A DNA stretch of 64,000 bases from Pedobacter lusitanus. GTDB taxonomy: Bacteria; Bacteroidota; Bacteroidia; Sphingobacteriales; Sphingobacteriaceae. Positions within the stretch are counted from its first letter, which is position 1. Every line of letters starts with the position of its first letter. The stretch lies in assembly GCF_040026395.1 (NCBI RefSeq), contig NZ_CP157278.1, positions 3,348,001 through 3,412,000 of the forward strand, read 5' to 3'. The translations under genes and the position numbers were made by a program. Positions 33,095 to 42,343 of the stretch are shown here, in pieces. Under the pieces are notes generated by a model, which saw only the letters and a list, made by a program, of their open reading frames with translations, did no database searches and had not been told where the DNA came from.

Positions 33095-33895
33095 TTATGA
33101 ATAAATATCATTAATAATCTGTGCCAGACGCACACCGCCTTTTAACAACTGCTCATTCAGCAAATCGATAAACTCAAAATTATAGCGATAGCTCAGTTTA
33201 TCATCAGCTTTAGTCTTGTCATATATCTTATTACAAGCCATGTAAGATTCATAAACTGTTTCTTTCAGTGAGTCATGACTCCATTTGGTAAATTGCTCTT
33301 TTGAAGGATGGTTAATTGCTTCGGCATACTCTGTATAGCTTAATTGCTGTCTGTCAATCAGATCTTCATCCCAAACATGGTGAAGATTAGACCGCTGTCC
33401 AAACCACATTACACTTACTTTATTGCCGCCAAGATCTTCTTTTCTTGCGGTATGCATCGGCTGATGAACATCACCCAGCATGTGTATTAATAAACGCATA
33501 GCCCACTGTTGCTTATCGGCTGTGCTTTGTTTATTTTTAAGTATAGCAATCATCTCAGGAATCTTATTATACACATTAGCTTCCTTAGTTGTTTCCAGGA
33601 AATTAAATACTCCGTTCTGATCTAAATCGCCAGGAATATTTACATAATGCCAGCTACCCATATAATTATACGAGGTATCTGATTTGATAAAGTCAGGCCA
33701 GTTACTCGCGATAGCCATACTTTCATTACCCAAAACCTGTTTTACTGCTTTCCGGGCTTTTGCGGTCAGGTAATAGTCGGCAATCTGTCCGACAATTCTA
33801 TGTCCTGTCTGCCCCCAGGCAGCAGCATTCAATGGTAAATAAGCAACTAATGCGATTGCGATACAAACCTTTTTTATTTTAACTACTGAAATCAT
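33095..33895 (-). CDS. S1/P1 nuclease family protein
   Basis: An exported zinc-dependent nuclease of 266 residues, acting on single-stranded nucleic acids and 3' nucleotides. The mature N-terminus follows a signal peptide cut after LNAAA, and begins with WGQTGHRIVG, whose Trp and His bind zinc. Further metal ligands are in WHYVNIPG, HMLGDVHQPMHTA and HHVWDEDLI. It probably scavenges nucleotides or phosphate outside the cytoplasm. It lies between a lipoprotein gene and the tyrosine phosphatase gene, all closely spaced. Confidence 0.92.
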   Translation of the reverse strand: MISVVKIKKVCIAIALVAYLPLNAAAWGQTGHRIVGQIADYYLTAKARKAVKQVLGNESMAIASNWPDFIKSDTSYNYMGSWHYVNIPGDLDQNGVFNFLETTKEANVYNKIPEMIAILKNKQSTADKQQWAMRLLIHMLGDVHQPMHTARKEDLGGNKVSVMWFGQRSNLHHVWDEDLIDRQQLSYTEYAEAINHPSKEQFTKWSHDSLKETVYESYMACNKIYDKTKADDKLSYRYNFEFIDLLNEQLLKGGVRLAQIINDIYS

Positions 33896-33904
33896 TGTTT
33901 TATT

Positions 33905-34402
33905 TTATAATTCTTGCGGTACGCACTTGATTTTTTGTTTCAGGACTAGATTTACGTCCCGCTGATCACTCAGACTCTGTAAAAAAAGATGAGTAGAATC
34001 AGTTGATCTGATCAAAAAACTTTTTCTGTATATCCCAACTGTATAGCAGCCGGAGACTTTCTGTTTATAATTAGCTTTGGTATACGTTCCTTCCAGAAAC
34101 AAACTATCCTTTCTTACCTGATATACACCTTTTGCATATTCTTTCCAAACACCATTATTATAGCACGGATCTTCATAGTAATTCACCTTTGAATGTGTAG
34201 TCAGATCAACATAAAAAGAGTCACAGGTAATTTTTATCTGATGCTGAGTGTAATTCATCAGTTTAGCAGCATTGGTAATGCTGTCCTGACTCCAGACACC
34301 CTGTAAAAATTTTTCTCCATTACCCTGAACGTTTGGGCGTCTCTCACAACCGAGAAACGCCATCAAACAAAATAGAATAATTAGATAATGGTATCTATTC
34401 AT
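33905..34402 (-). CDS. Conserved lipoprotein downstream of fumC, function unknown
   Basis: A 165-residue protein with a short lipoprotein signal (LIILFCLMAFLGC, lipid on Cys). The mature part has repeated beta-type segments: GVWSQDSITNAAKLM, then FYVDLTTHSKVNYYEDPCYN, VYQVRKDSLFLEGTY, and a C-terminal LVLKQKIKCV. Four Cys in the body could form disulfides. It starts one base after the fumC stop, so it is translated with it. I do not recognise a named domain; similar proteins may exist next to fumC in Pedobacter, but I could not check. Confidence 0.75.
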   Translation of the reverse strand: MNRYHYLIILFCLMAFLGCERRPNVQGNGEKFLQGVWSQDSITNAAKLMNYTQHQIKITCDSFYVDLTTHSKVNYYEDPCYNNGVWKEYAKGVYQVRKDSLFLEGTYTKANYKQKVSGCYTVGIYRKSFLIRSTDSTHLFLQSLSDQRDVNLVLKQKIKCVPQEL

Positions 34403-34403
34403 A

Positions 34404-35801
34404 TTATTTTAAACTACCTACCATATCTCCCGGTTTTACCCATTCATCAAACTGTTCACTGGTTAATAACCCCAGTTCTACTGCAGCCTCACGTAATGTT
34501 TTATTTTCTTTATGTGCCTTTTTAGCAATCTTAGCAGCATTTTCGTAACCAATATGTGGGTTCAGAGCCGTAACAAGCATTAAAGAGTTTTCAAGATGTT
34601 TTTTAATTTCCGGTAAATTAGGCAGAATACCAACAGCACAGTTATCATTGAATGATACACAGGCATCACCCAGTAATCTTCCTGACTGTAATACATTTGC
34701 AGCGATAACCGGTTTAAAAACATTTAGTTCAAAATGGCCGTTGCTACCACCAATACCTACAGTTACGTCATTTCCCATTACCTGTGCACAAACCATTGTC
34801 AATGCTTCAGGCTGAGTAGGATTAACTTTTCCAGGCATAATAGAAGAACCTGGTTCATTGTCCGGAATGATGATCTCACCAATACCAGAACGCGGGCCTG
34901 AGCTTAACATTCTCACATCATTGCCGATCTTCATTAAAGCTACTGCAGCACGTTTATAAGCACCTGACAATTCTACCATAGCATCATGTGCAGCCAGTGC
35001 TTCAAATTTATTCGGAGCCGTAACAAAAGGTAAACCGGTAAGTTCTGCAATCTTACGGGCAACCAGTACATCATATCCTTTTGGAGTATTCAGACCCGTT
35101 CCTACGGCAGTACCACCTAAAGCCAGTTCAGTAATCATTACCAGCGCATTTTTAATTGCTCTGATACTATTGGTGATTTGCTGTGCATAACCTGAAAACT
35201 CCTGTCCAAGTGTTAACGGAGTTGCATCCATGAAGTGAGTTCTTCCGGTTTTAACAATATCAGCAAATTCAGTTGCTTTAGCCTGTAATGTCTTTTCCAG
35301 TTTTTCAAGCCCTGGTATAGTAATTTCTACAGCTTGTTTATATGCCGCAATGTGCATAGCTGTAGGATAAGTATCATTTGAAGATTGTGATTTATTGACA
35401 TCATCATTCGGATGCAGAATTTTCTTTTCATCTGTCAGACTACCACCGTTCATAACATGCGCACGATAGGCAATCACTTCATTTGAATTCATATTGCTCT
35501 GTGTTCCTGAACCTGTTTGCCAGATTACAAGAGGAAACTGATCGTCTAATTTTCCGGCAATAACTTCATCACATGCCTTAGCAATCCATTCTGCCTTATC
35601 ACTTGCCAGTACACCAAGTTCCTGATTAGCCAGTGCTGCAGCTTTTTTGAGATAACCAAAAGCATGGATAATCTCTTTTGGCATGGAAGCCTCAGGACCA
35701 ATTTTAAAATTATTACGTGAACGTTCAGTTTGTGCTCCCCAATACTTATCAGCAGGGACCTGCACTTCGCCCATGGTGTCGTGTTCGGTTCTAAAATTCA
35801 T
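34404..35801 (-). CDS. fumC: Fumarate hydratase, class II
   Basis: The TCA-cycle enzyme that interconverts fumarate and malate. The superfamily signature [13 protein letters not shown] lies near residue 320. Other family parts are the N-terminal [20 protein letters not shown] and [14 protein letters not shown], and [20 protein letters not shown], which holds the active-site His. At 465 residues it is full length. It heads a six-gene operon; the -7 element at 35818-35825 probably drives it. Confidence 0.97.
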   Translation of the reverse strand: MNFRTEHDTMGEVQVPADKYWGAQTERSRNNFKIGPEASMPKEIIHAFGYLKKAAALANQELGVLASDKAEWIAKACDEVIAGKLDDQFPLVIWQTGSGTQSNMNSNEVIAYRAHVMNGGSLTDEKKILHPNDDVNKSQSSNDTYPTAMHIAAYKQAVEITIPGLEKLEKTLQAKATEFADIVKTGRTHFMDATPLTLGQEFSGYAQQITNSIRAIKNALVMITELALGGTAVGTGLNTPKGYDVLVARKIAELTGLPFVTAPNKFEALAAHDAMVELSGAYKRAAVALMKIGNDVRMLSSGPRSGIGEIIIPDNEPGSSIMPGKVNPTQPEALTMVCAQVMGNDVTVGIGGSNGHFELNVFKPVIAANVLQSGRLLGDACVSFNDNCAVGILPNLPEIKKHLENSLMLVTALNPHIGYENAAKIAKKAHKENKTLREAAVELGLLTSEQFDEWVKPGDMVGSLK

Positions 35802-35817
35802 TTCTTTTGTTTTTTTT

Positions 35818-35825
35818 CAAAAATA
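35818..35825 (-). promoter_or_regulatory. Candidate -7 element of the fumC operon
   Basis: Reads TATTTTTG on the minus strand, 16 bases before the ATG. It fits TAnnTTTG, but the region is AT-rich and no -33 box is clear. Confidence 0.35.
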
Positions 35826-35938
35826 AGGTTTTATCTCTATAGAAGAATGTAAAGTATATGATAATGTTTAAAACTCTTTTGCGTTTAAAGGGTTAATATT
35901 GTTTATTTTTCGGGCTTCAAAAAAGACTAATCTAATTC

Positions 35939-37147
35939 ATGACCTACCGTACCTTTTTTCCCGTGGCTGTGCTGGCCACTTTTCTCATTAGCGCCTGTTC
36001 ACATGCCAATAAAAAACATCAGGATCCAAAAATCAGAACTGTAAACGATGACAAGACAGATAGCCTTCTCATTTCGTACGATCCGGCTAAAGGAGATAAA
36101 TGGATAGCAAACTTTGTAGATAACCTGCATAGGAAATTCGGATTCAACGGAAATATGCTTGTAGCAAAAGACGGCAAAATACTTTATGAAAAAGCTATTG
36201 GATGGGCTGATTATCTGCATCGCGATAGCTTAAAGATTAATTCAGAATTTGAGCTTGCTTCAATCACCAAGACATTTACCGGTGTTGCGATCATGCAACT
36301 GGTTGAACAGGGCAAAATTAAACTGACAGACAATGTAAAAAAATTCTATCCTAATTTCCCTTACGAAGATATCACCGTAAAATTACTGCTTACACACCGC
36401 AGCGGAATGATGAATTACGTCTATTTCAGTGACGGGGTTTGGAAAGACAAGAAGAAGCCGATGAGTAACGTTGACGTTATGAATCTCATTGCACAATATA
36501 AACCCAACCGTTACGCTAAACCCGATACAAGATTTCATTACAACAATTCCAACTTTATGGTACTTGGTGCCATTATTGAAAAAGTAACCGGCAAAACATA
36601 TGCAGAATATATGATGGAAAATGTATTCAAGCCAGCGGGGATGAAACATACCCACGTATACTCTACAACAGCCTATTCAAAGATCCCGGTTGATGTAGTA
36701 GGCCACGACCGTACCTGGAAATATTCAGTAGTACAAAATTTCCTTGACGGGCCCGTCGGTGATAAAGGGATTTACAGTACTGTTCATGATCTAGTACTTT
36801 ATGATAATGCATTAAAAAAAGGCCGTTTGTTAAAACAAGCCAGTCTTGACTCAGCTTACACCGGCCATAATAAAGCCATCAACGGTCACTTTAACTATGG
36901 CTACGGATGGAGAATGTACGATGGAGAAAACGGACGCAAAGTAGTCTACCATACAGGTTGGTGGCATGGTTTCCGTCACATCTATGTACGGGATATACAA
37001 AAGAATATCGTCATTATTTTCCTGGGCAACCTGACTAATGGCAGTTTAATGCATCTGGATGACCTGTATAAACACCTTGGTGTTCCAGTAATCAGAAAAG
37101 GAGCATACACCGGAACAGGGTCTATGCCTGGAAGTGATGAAGATTAA
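35939..37147 (+). CDS. Serine hydrolase of the beta-lactamase/penicillin-binding family (class C-like)
   Basis: A 402-residue lipoprotein (signal ends FLISACS). The serine beta-lactamase fold has its three motifs: SxxK as SITK in ELASITKTFTG, YxN as YNN in FHYNNSNFMVLG, and HTG in place of KTG in VVYHTGWWHG. The HTG form is common in esterase- or peptidase-like members (EstB, D-aminopeptidase) rather than true beta-lactamases. It converges with recG with a gap of 4 bases and no clear terminator. The substrate is unknown. Confidence 0.9.
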   Translation: MTYRTFFPVAVLATFLISACSHANKKHQDPKIRTVNDDKTDSLLISYDPAKGDKWIANFVDNLHRKFGFNGNMLVAKDGKILYEKAIGWADYLHRDSLKINSEFELASITKTFTGVAIMQLVEQGKIKLTDNVKKFYPNFPYEDITVKLLLTHRSGMMNYVYFSDGVWKDKKKPMSNVDVMNLIAQYKPNRYAKPDTRFHYNNSNFMVLGAIIEKVTGKTYAEYMMENVFKPAGMKHTHVYSTTAYSKIPVDVVGHDRTWKYSVVQNFLDGPVGDKGIYSTVHDLVLYDNALKKGRLLKQASLDSAYTGHNKAINGHFNYGYGWRMYDGENGRKVVYHTGWWHGFRHIYVRDIQKNIVIIFLGNLTNGSLMHLDDLYKHLGVPVIRKGAYTGTGSMPGSDED

Positions 37148-37151
37148 AAAA

Positions 37152-39257
37152 TTAAGATATTTTATCTAAAGCGATCCCTCTGCTTTTTTTATCGACAAAA
37201 CGCTTAAGCAGAGCGTTTTCCGGTAAAGAAAGCGTAGGGTCCTGCTGAAAGACATCAATCACAGTATTTCTTGCTTCATGTAAAATCTGCTGATCCTTTA
37301 CCAGATCCGCAAGCTTAAGATCCAGCACTCCGCTTTGCATGGTACCCGAAAGATCTCCAGGTCCGCGCAACTCCAGATCTATCTCAGAAATTTCAAACCC
37401 ATTATTGGTTTTCACCATCGTTTCCAGTCGTTTCCGGCCCTCCCTGCTTAGTTTTTCACCAGACATTAAAATACAAAAAGATTGTTCAGCACCCCTGCCA
37501 ACCCTTCCACGTAACTGATGCAATTGAGAAAGCCCGAATCTTTCTGCATTTTCAATAATCATAACAGATGCATTCGGAACATTTACACCAACCTCAATTA
37601 CAGTTGTCGCTACCATAATCTGCGTTTTGCCTTCTATAAACTGCTGCATCTCAAATTGCTTGTCCTTATTTGGCATTTTCCCATGAACAATACTAATCTG
37701 ATAATCCGGCAGCGGGAACTGATAACGCATTTGTTCAATACCAGCCTCCAAATGCAGCAAATCTAATTTTTCGCTCTCCTTGATTAAAGGATAGACCACA
37801 TATACCTGCCTGCCTTTGGCAATTTCTGTCTTCATGAAACCAAACATCCTCAAACGCTGCCCTTCAACCAGATGTTTAGTCTCAATTGGCTTTCTGCCAG
37901 CAGGAAGTTCATCAATCATAGAAACATCCAGATCTCCGTATAAAGTCATGGCAAGCGTTCTGGGAATTGGCGTAGCAGTCATAACCAGAATATGAGGGGG
38001 AATACTATTTTTTCGCCATAGCTTTGCCCTTTGCTCTACACCAAAACGATGCTGCTCATCGATAACAACCAGTCCCAGGTTCTTGAATATTACCTTATCC
38101 TCAATGAGTGCATGTGTCCCTACAAGAATATCAATTTCCCCAGCCTCCAGCTGCTCATGCAAAAGAGTTCTTTGTTTTTTTGTAGTATTACCGGTTAATA
38201 TATCAACCTTAATTAATCTTCCATCCAGTAAAGAAGCTATAGAATGATAATGCTGACGGGCCAGGATCTCAGTCGGAGCCATCATACAGGCCTGATAGCC
38301 GTTATCATTTGCCAGCAGCATACTCATTAATGCAACTACTGTTTTTCCACTTCCTACATCACCCTGCACCAGGCGGTTCATTTGAATGCCGCGCTGAGTA
38401 TCAGTTCTAATCTCTTTGATAACTCTCTTCTGTGCTCCTGTAAGCGCAAACGGCAGGATTTCCTTATAAAAAGTATTTACCCTTTCGCCAACAGTACTAA
38501 ATAAATGCCCTTTGAATTTTAGTTCTCTGAATTGTTTATTACTCAGTAACTGCAGCTGGATAAAGAATAATTCTTCAAATTTCAGTCTGCGTTCCGCATC
38601 CTGCAAAGCTGTCGTATCTTTCGGAAAATGAATATTTAACAGCGCTTCACGACGGTTAATCATCCGGTACTTATCCAGAATATATGCCGGAATGGTTTCC
38701 TTAATTTCATGCAGACAATGTTCAATTACCAAAGCCTGCATTTTTTGAATACCCTTACTATCAAGTGAAAACTTTTTAAGTTTTTCAGTGGAGTTATAAA
38801 CAGGTTGTAAAGTCAGATTCCCTGTGAGGGTAGCCGGTCTTGGATAATTCTCCATCTCCGGATGAGAAATACTAAATGAGCCGTTAAAAACAGTCGGTTT
38901 GCCAAATGCAATGTATACTTTGCCGCGCATTACATTTTCATCTACCCATTTCAAACTCTGAAACCAAACCAGTTCAATAGTTCCGGTTTCATCAGTCAGT
39001 CTGGCGACAATTCTTTTTTTATGCTTTTCACCTATAGTTTCTTTTCCTGTAATACGCCCCAGGATCTGAACATAAGGTAAATCCGGATGGAGTTCATTGA
39101 TTTTATAGAAACGCGTTCTGTCAATATACCGGAATGGATAAAAAGCCAGTAAATCGGCATAGGTGAATATACCCAATTCCTTTTGCAGGATTTCGGCACG
39201 TTTAGGACCTACTCCTTTCAAAAATTCAATCGTTGTATCTAAATCAGAAGCAAACAA
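37152..39257 (-). CDS. recG: ATP-dependent DNA helicase RecG
   Basis: A 701-residue branch-migrating helicase that reverses stalled forks and processes Holliday junctions. An N-terminal wedge/OB domain (to about 250, with YADLLAFYPFRYIDRTRFY) leads to the helicase core: Walker A GDVGSGKT near residue 296, DEQH box VIDEQHRFG near 397, MTATPIPRT, and the late motif QLRGRVGRGAEQSFC. The C-terminal RecG region includes GFEISEIDLELRGPGDLSG. It is last in a run of four minus-strand genes. Confidence 0.97.
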   Translation of the reverse strand: MFASDLDTTIEFLKGVGPKRAEILQKELGIFTYADLLAFYPFRYIDRTRFYKINELHPDLPYVQILGRITGKETIGEKHKKRIVARLTDETGTIELVWFQSLKWVDENVMRGKVYIAFGKPTVFNGSFSISHPEMENYPRPATLTGNLTLQPVYNSTEKLKKFSLDSKGIQKMQALVIEHCLHEIKETIPAYILDKYRMINRREALLNIHFPKDTTALQDAERRLKFEELFFIQLQLLSNKQFRELKFKGHLFSTVGERVNTFYKEILPFALTGAQKRVIKEIRTDTQRGIQMNRLVQGDVGSGKTVVALMSMLLANDNGYQACMMAPTEILARQHYHSIASLLDGRLIKVDILTGNTTKKQRTLLHEQLEAGEIDILVGTHALIEDKVIFKNLGLVVIDEQHRFGVEQRAKLWRKNSIPPHILVMTATPIPRTLAMTLYGDLDVSMIDELPAGRKPIETKHLVEGQRLRMFGFMKTEIAKGRQVYVVYPLIKESEKLDLLHLEAGIEQMRYQFPLPDYQISIVHGKMPNKDKQFEMQQFIEGKTQIMVATTVIEVGVNVPNASVMIIENAERFGLSQLHQLRGRVGRGAEQSFCILMSGEKLSREGRKRLETMVKTNNGFEISEIDLELRGPGDLSGTMQSGVLDLKLADLVKDQQILHEARNTVIDVFQQDPTLSLPENALLKRFVDKKSRGIALDKIS

Positions 39258-39280
39258 GCTGTTGGTAATTAGGTATTTTG

Positions 39281-40204
39281 TTATATAATTTTTGAATTCA
39301 CTCTGGTTCTTGCAGTAAACATATCCTTTATCAGACTCCAGTTAAATAAAATTACCGAAAATAATAACAACAGATAAGCATAAAGCTGATTAGTATTAAT
39401 CGCTTCTCCAAAATAAAATACAGCTATTGCAAAGGCAATAATCGGATTAATATAAATCAGTATACCTAATGTAGATGAAGGTATACCAATAAGGGAATAA
39501 AGACTTAAAAACAGTGGGATAATTGTAAATACAGCAGCGATAATCACAATATTCATCCAGAACCATCCGCTTTGCGGAATCCCGTTAAACTGATAAAAAT
39601 AAAATGGCAGCAGAATCAGACAGGCCACCAAAAACTGAACAGCAAGTACATTAAGCTTATCAATGCCCTGCATCTTTCGCTGAATAACCAGATAACCAGC
39701 ATAAAATGCAGCTATAATAACTGACCACAAGACATCCCTTAATGAACCTGTAGCCAAAAAGACGACGCTAACCAGCGCGACAGCCAGGGAGACCAGCTTA
39801 ACCGCAGACAATTCTTCCTTCAGAATAATAAACCCTCCAAAAGCCGTAAGCAACGGACATACCATATACGCAAATGCCGCCGAAGTAAGACTTACATTAT
39901 TGACTGCATAAATGAAGGTGTACCAATTGAGTGTCAGAAATACAGTTGCCAAAAGGATCTGCCATATATAAGTTATTTTCTGTGTCTTTGATATAGACTT
40001 TACATAGACTATGTCAGCCTTTAATTGTTTTTTCCTGAAAAGCAGAATAGCCGCCCAGATTAAAACCACAGACGTAAATATACGGTAGTACAGAATCTCT
40101 TCAGATGGGAAGCCTTTGATATTCCTCAAAGGAATAGCAAAGCATCCCCAGATTACAAAGGGGATGAATCCTGCCAGCAGGTAACGTACATTTGACGCAG
40201 ACAT
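39281..40204 (-). CDS. EamA/DMT-family permease, probable metabolite exporter
   Basis: A 307-residue integral membrane protein with about ten helices in two EamA repeats (first ends near VVFLATGSLRD; second starts near WSVIIAAFYAGYLVIQR). The opening ASNVRYLLAGFIPFVIWGC resembles RarD-type members of the drug/metabolite transporter superfamily. It probably exports amino acids or a related metabolite; the substrate is unknown. Its ATG directly follows the ridA stop (TAAATG), so the two are translationally linked; RidA removes reactive enamines from amino-acid metabolism, which may be a related task. Confidence 0.88.
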   Translation of the reverse strand: MSASNVRYLLAGFIPFVIWGCFAIPLRNIKGFPSEEILYYRIFTSVVLIWAAILLFRKKQLKADIVYVKSISKTQKITYIWQILLATVFLTLNWYTFIYAVNNVSLTSAAFAYMVCPLLTAFGGFIILKEELSAVKLVSLAVALVSVVFLATGSLRDVLWSVIIAAFYAGYLVIQRKMQGIDKLNVLAVQFLVACLILLPFYFYQFNGIPQSGWFWMNIVIIAAVFTIIPLFLSLYSLIGIPSSTLGILIYINPIIAFAIAVFYFGEAINTNQLYAYLLLLFSVILFNWSLIKDMFTARTRVNSKII

Positions 40205-40585
40205 TTATCCCTTATAAGCAATAACTGAAATCTCTACATTTACACCCTTAGGAAGACCCTTCACAGCTACGGTTTCACGCGCAGGGAAGTCAGATTCAAA
40301 ATATGAACCATATACTTCGTTTACTTCTGCAAACAAATCCATATCCGATAAAAATATAGTCGACTTCAGGATATGTGTAAATTCAAAACCTGCTTCTAAT
40401 AAAACAGCATTCAGATTACGCATAACCTGTTCAGTTTCTTCTTTAATTGAAGACTGTGTTAATTGTCCCGTTGCAGGATTGATTGGGATTTGTCCGGATA
40501 CATACAGAAATCCATTAGCTAATACAGCCTGGCTATAAGGGCCGATCGGAGCTGGTGCATTCGAGGTGTTGATGATTGTTTTCAT
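40205..40585 (-). CDS. ridA: RidA-family reactive imine/enamine deaminase
   Basis: A 126-residue trimeric protein that hydrolyses reactive 2-aminoacrylate-type intermediates. The family pattern is clear: NAPAPIGPYSQAVLANGFLYVSGQ at the start, NLNAVLLEAG in the middle, and a C-terminal RETVAVKGLPKGVNVEISVIA with the substrate-binding Arg. It has a TAA stop followed directly by the EamA ATG and is preceded directly by the stop of a tiny membrane gene, so three genes are packed without gaps. Confidence 0.95.
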   Translation of the reverse strand: MKTIINTSNAPAPIGPYSQAVLANGFLYVSGQIPINPATGQLTQSSIKEETEQVMRNLNAVLLEAGFEFTHILKSTIFLSDMDLFAEVNEVYGSYFESDFPARETVAVKGLPKGVNVEISVIAYKG

Positions 40586-40717
40586 TTATATCCAGTGTAA
40601 AAGTTTCAAGATGATTCCAATTATGAAAATTGATATGGCAAGCGCATTGATGACATGCATAATTTTGATGTCAACACTAGTTGGCCTGTTCGGATCTTTT
40701 TTTCTAAAAAAGTACAT
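40586..40717 (-). CDS. 43-residue membrane protein, DUF6728-like
   Basis: A short gene coding MYFFRKKDPNRPTSV, then DIKIMHVINALAISIF and a hydrophobic IIGIILKLLHWI end: a positively charged N-terminus and one membrane helix. It resembles small Bacteroidota proteins of the DUF6728 type, recalled from memory. The stop TAA is joined to the ridA ATG. An in-frame TGA lies upstream, so ATG at 40717 is the only likely start. A TACATTTG -7 element ends 5 bases before it, which suggests a leaderless or nearly leaderless mRNA. The function is unknown. Confidence 0.78.
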   Translation of the reverse strand: MYFFRKKDPNRPTSVDIKIMHVINALAISIFIIGIILKLLHWI

Positions 40718-40721
40718 ATCA

Positions 40722-40729
40722 CAAATGTA
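40722..40729 (-). promoter_or_regulatory. Candidate -7 element for the small membrane gene and ridA operon
   Basis: Reads TACATTTG on the minus strand, fitting TAnnTTTG. It ends 5 bases before the ATG at 40717, so transcription would begin at or near the start codon. Confidence 0.4.
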
Positions 40730-40778
40730 TAAAATAAAGTTTCATTCAGGTAAAACCCATCCCGATTTAAAGCATAAA

Positions 40779-40808
40779 AAAAGGGCTCTGATAAATCAGA
40801 ACCCTTTT
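40779..40808 (-). terminator. Intrinsic terminator of the OmpA-family porin gene
   Basis: Stem AAAAGGG-TCTGAT with its complement, one C/A mismatch, then a seven-T run on the minus strand, 20 bases after the stop codon. Confidence 0.88.
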
Positions 40809-40827
40809 CTATGTTGTTTAAGAAATA

Positions 40828-42174
40828 CTAGTTTCTTGAAGTTTCAACACGACGGTTTTGGATACGACCTTCTTCAGTATCGTTAGAAGCGATTGGATTT
40901 GCTTCACCTAAACCTTTTGTAGCAACTTTGCTAGCACTAACTCCAGAGTTAACTAAGTAAGTTTTTACTGAATTAGCTCTGTCTTTAGATAATTTCAGGT
41001 TATAAGCAGCAGTACCTTCGCTTGAAGCATAACCTTTTACTAAGGCTTTACCATTGCTTTCTTTTAACACTGAAGATAATTTATCTAAAGTTGGGTATGA
41101 TTCAGTTTTTAAAACTGAAGAGTTGAATTCAAATTGGATAGTCTCAAAACCAGTTAAGTTACTAGTGTTAACAGGAGCTACAGTAGTAGTAGCAACTGGA
41201 AGAGGACATCCTGATCCATCAACTGCAGTACCTGCAGGAGTTCCTGGGCATTTGTCAAACTGATCAGAAACACCGTCACCATCGCTATCTTTTTTCAAAT
41301 CTTCAACAGATTTTTCAACGTTAGAAACACGAGATTTAAGTGCTTCAACTTCACGACGTAATGAAGGATCTTTCAATTCATCATACATCATTGCAAGTGG
41401 GTTAACCCAATCCAGGTTTGGTTTAGATTTAGAACCTAATGAGAATTCTAATCCAGCGTAACCGTATGAGAATTTATCTTTAGTAGTTGTGCTACCATAA
41501 ATTCCGTTGAAGTTATCACCATCAATGAAGTGCATTGTATAACCTAAGTTAAAAGCAACACGGTCAGAAACTTTGAATTTCACACCAGCACCAACTGGGA
41601 TGTAAGCTTCTTTAACATAAGTTTTGTCATGGTTATCACCAGCTTTGTCTTTCCAGTCAGTAACTGCACCACCAACTGCTGTTACTTTAGGAGCATAAGC
41701 AACTAAACCGTAACCAACAGTAACGAAGAAGTTAACTGAATTCTCACGACGTAAGAAATCTACAGTTGCAACATTAACAACACCACGGATGTCAGCAGCA
41801 TAACCGATCTGAGTTTCAGAAGCAGTGATACCATTAAGCTGACCACCTGGTCTGTCTTTGTTAGTTCCAGAAACTTTTCCACGGAAAATGTTACCTTCTA
41901 AACCAAATGCATGACCTAATTGTTTTCTCAATGAAACGCCATAACCTAAGTTAACATCAGCATTTTTCAAGTCATTTGTACCACCAATCGCAACGAATGG
42001 AGATAAAACACCAGCATTAACACCGATAGACCAGGTTCTGTACTGGCCTCTTCCGCCAAACACTTTGGCTGAAGTTGAAGTCGAAGTAGAATCCTGTGCT
42101 GAAGCAAGAGTGGTAACACCCATAACTGCAACAAAAGAAACTGCTAAACCCTTCTTTAAAGTAGAATAATTCAT
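40828..42174 (-). CDS. Major OmpA-family outer-membrane protein with calcium-binding linker
   Basis: A 448-residue porin-like protein. A signal peptide (AVSFVAVMGVTTLASAQ) leads to an N-terminal beta-barrel (about residues 45-255, with RTWSIGVNAGVLSPFVAIGG), a short coiled coil (LRREVEALKSRVSNVEKSVE), thrombospondin type 3 repeats (DSDGDGVSDQFDKCPGTPAG, calcium-binding) and a C-terminal OmpA domain (FEFNSSVLKTESYP to GLGEANPIASND and NRRVE). It links outer membrane and peptidoglycan and is probably abundant. The tail after NRRVE is short (TSRN). Confidence 0.94.
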   Translation of the reverse strand: MNYSTLKKGLAVSFVAVMGVTTLASAQDSTSTSTSAKVFGGRGQYRTWSIGVNAGVLSPFVAIGGTNDLKNADVNLGYGVSLRKQLGHAFGLEGNIFRGKVSGTNKDRPGGQLNGITASETQIGYAADIRGVVNVATVDFLRRENSVNFFVTVGYGLVAYAPKVTAVGGAVTDWKDKAGDNHDKTYVKEAYIPVGAGVKFKVSDRVAFNLGYTMHFIDGDNFNGIYGSTTTKDKFSYGYAGLEFSLGSKSKPNLDWVNPLAMMYDELKDPSLRREVEALKSRVSNVEKSVEDLKKDSDGDGVSDQFDKCPGTPAGTAVDGSGCPLPVATTTVAPVNTSNLTGFETIQFEFNSSVLKTESYPTLDKLSSVLKESNGKALVKGYASSEGTAAYNLKLSKDRANSVKTYLVNSGVSASKVATKGLGEANPIASNDTEEGRIQNRRVETSRN

Positions 42175-42193
42175 AATTTTTCTTTTTTAAGGT

Positions 42194-42296
42194 TAAACAA
42201 ATTTAAAAATGTATAATTTTTTTGTGTAGCAAAATTAAACAAATTTTTAATTCTCACAAGGCACATACAAACTCCGTTCCAATTTTAACAAATTTT
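42194..42296. repeat. Three short AT-rich direct repeats upstream of the porin gene
   Basis: TTAAACAAATTT occurs at 42194 and 42235, and TTAACAAATTTT at 42285 on the plus strand, spaced 41 and 50 bases. The first overlaps a TAAATTTG -7-like element on the minus strand (42198-42205). They may be control sites of the porin gene, but AT-rich repeats can arise by chance. Confidence 0.3.
42198..42205 (-). promoter_or_regulatory. Candidate -7 element of the porin gene
   Basis: Reads TAAATTTG on the minus strand, 23 bases before the ATG at 42174; a TTTG upstream is 24 bases away, slightly beyond the usual spacing. Confidence 0.4.
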
Positions 42297-42343
42297 AAGA
42301 ATTCGATATAATTGACTTTATTTGTCTACTCATAAAGCCAGAT

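Noticed and set aside
40566..40886. Plus-strand open frame with a hydrophobic stretch between ridA and the porin gene
   Set aside because: It reads through the porin terminator and into the antisense of the porin gene, and the hydrophobic part is the mirror of the small membrane protein on the minus strand, which fits gene packing far better.
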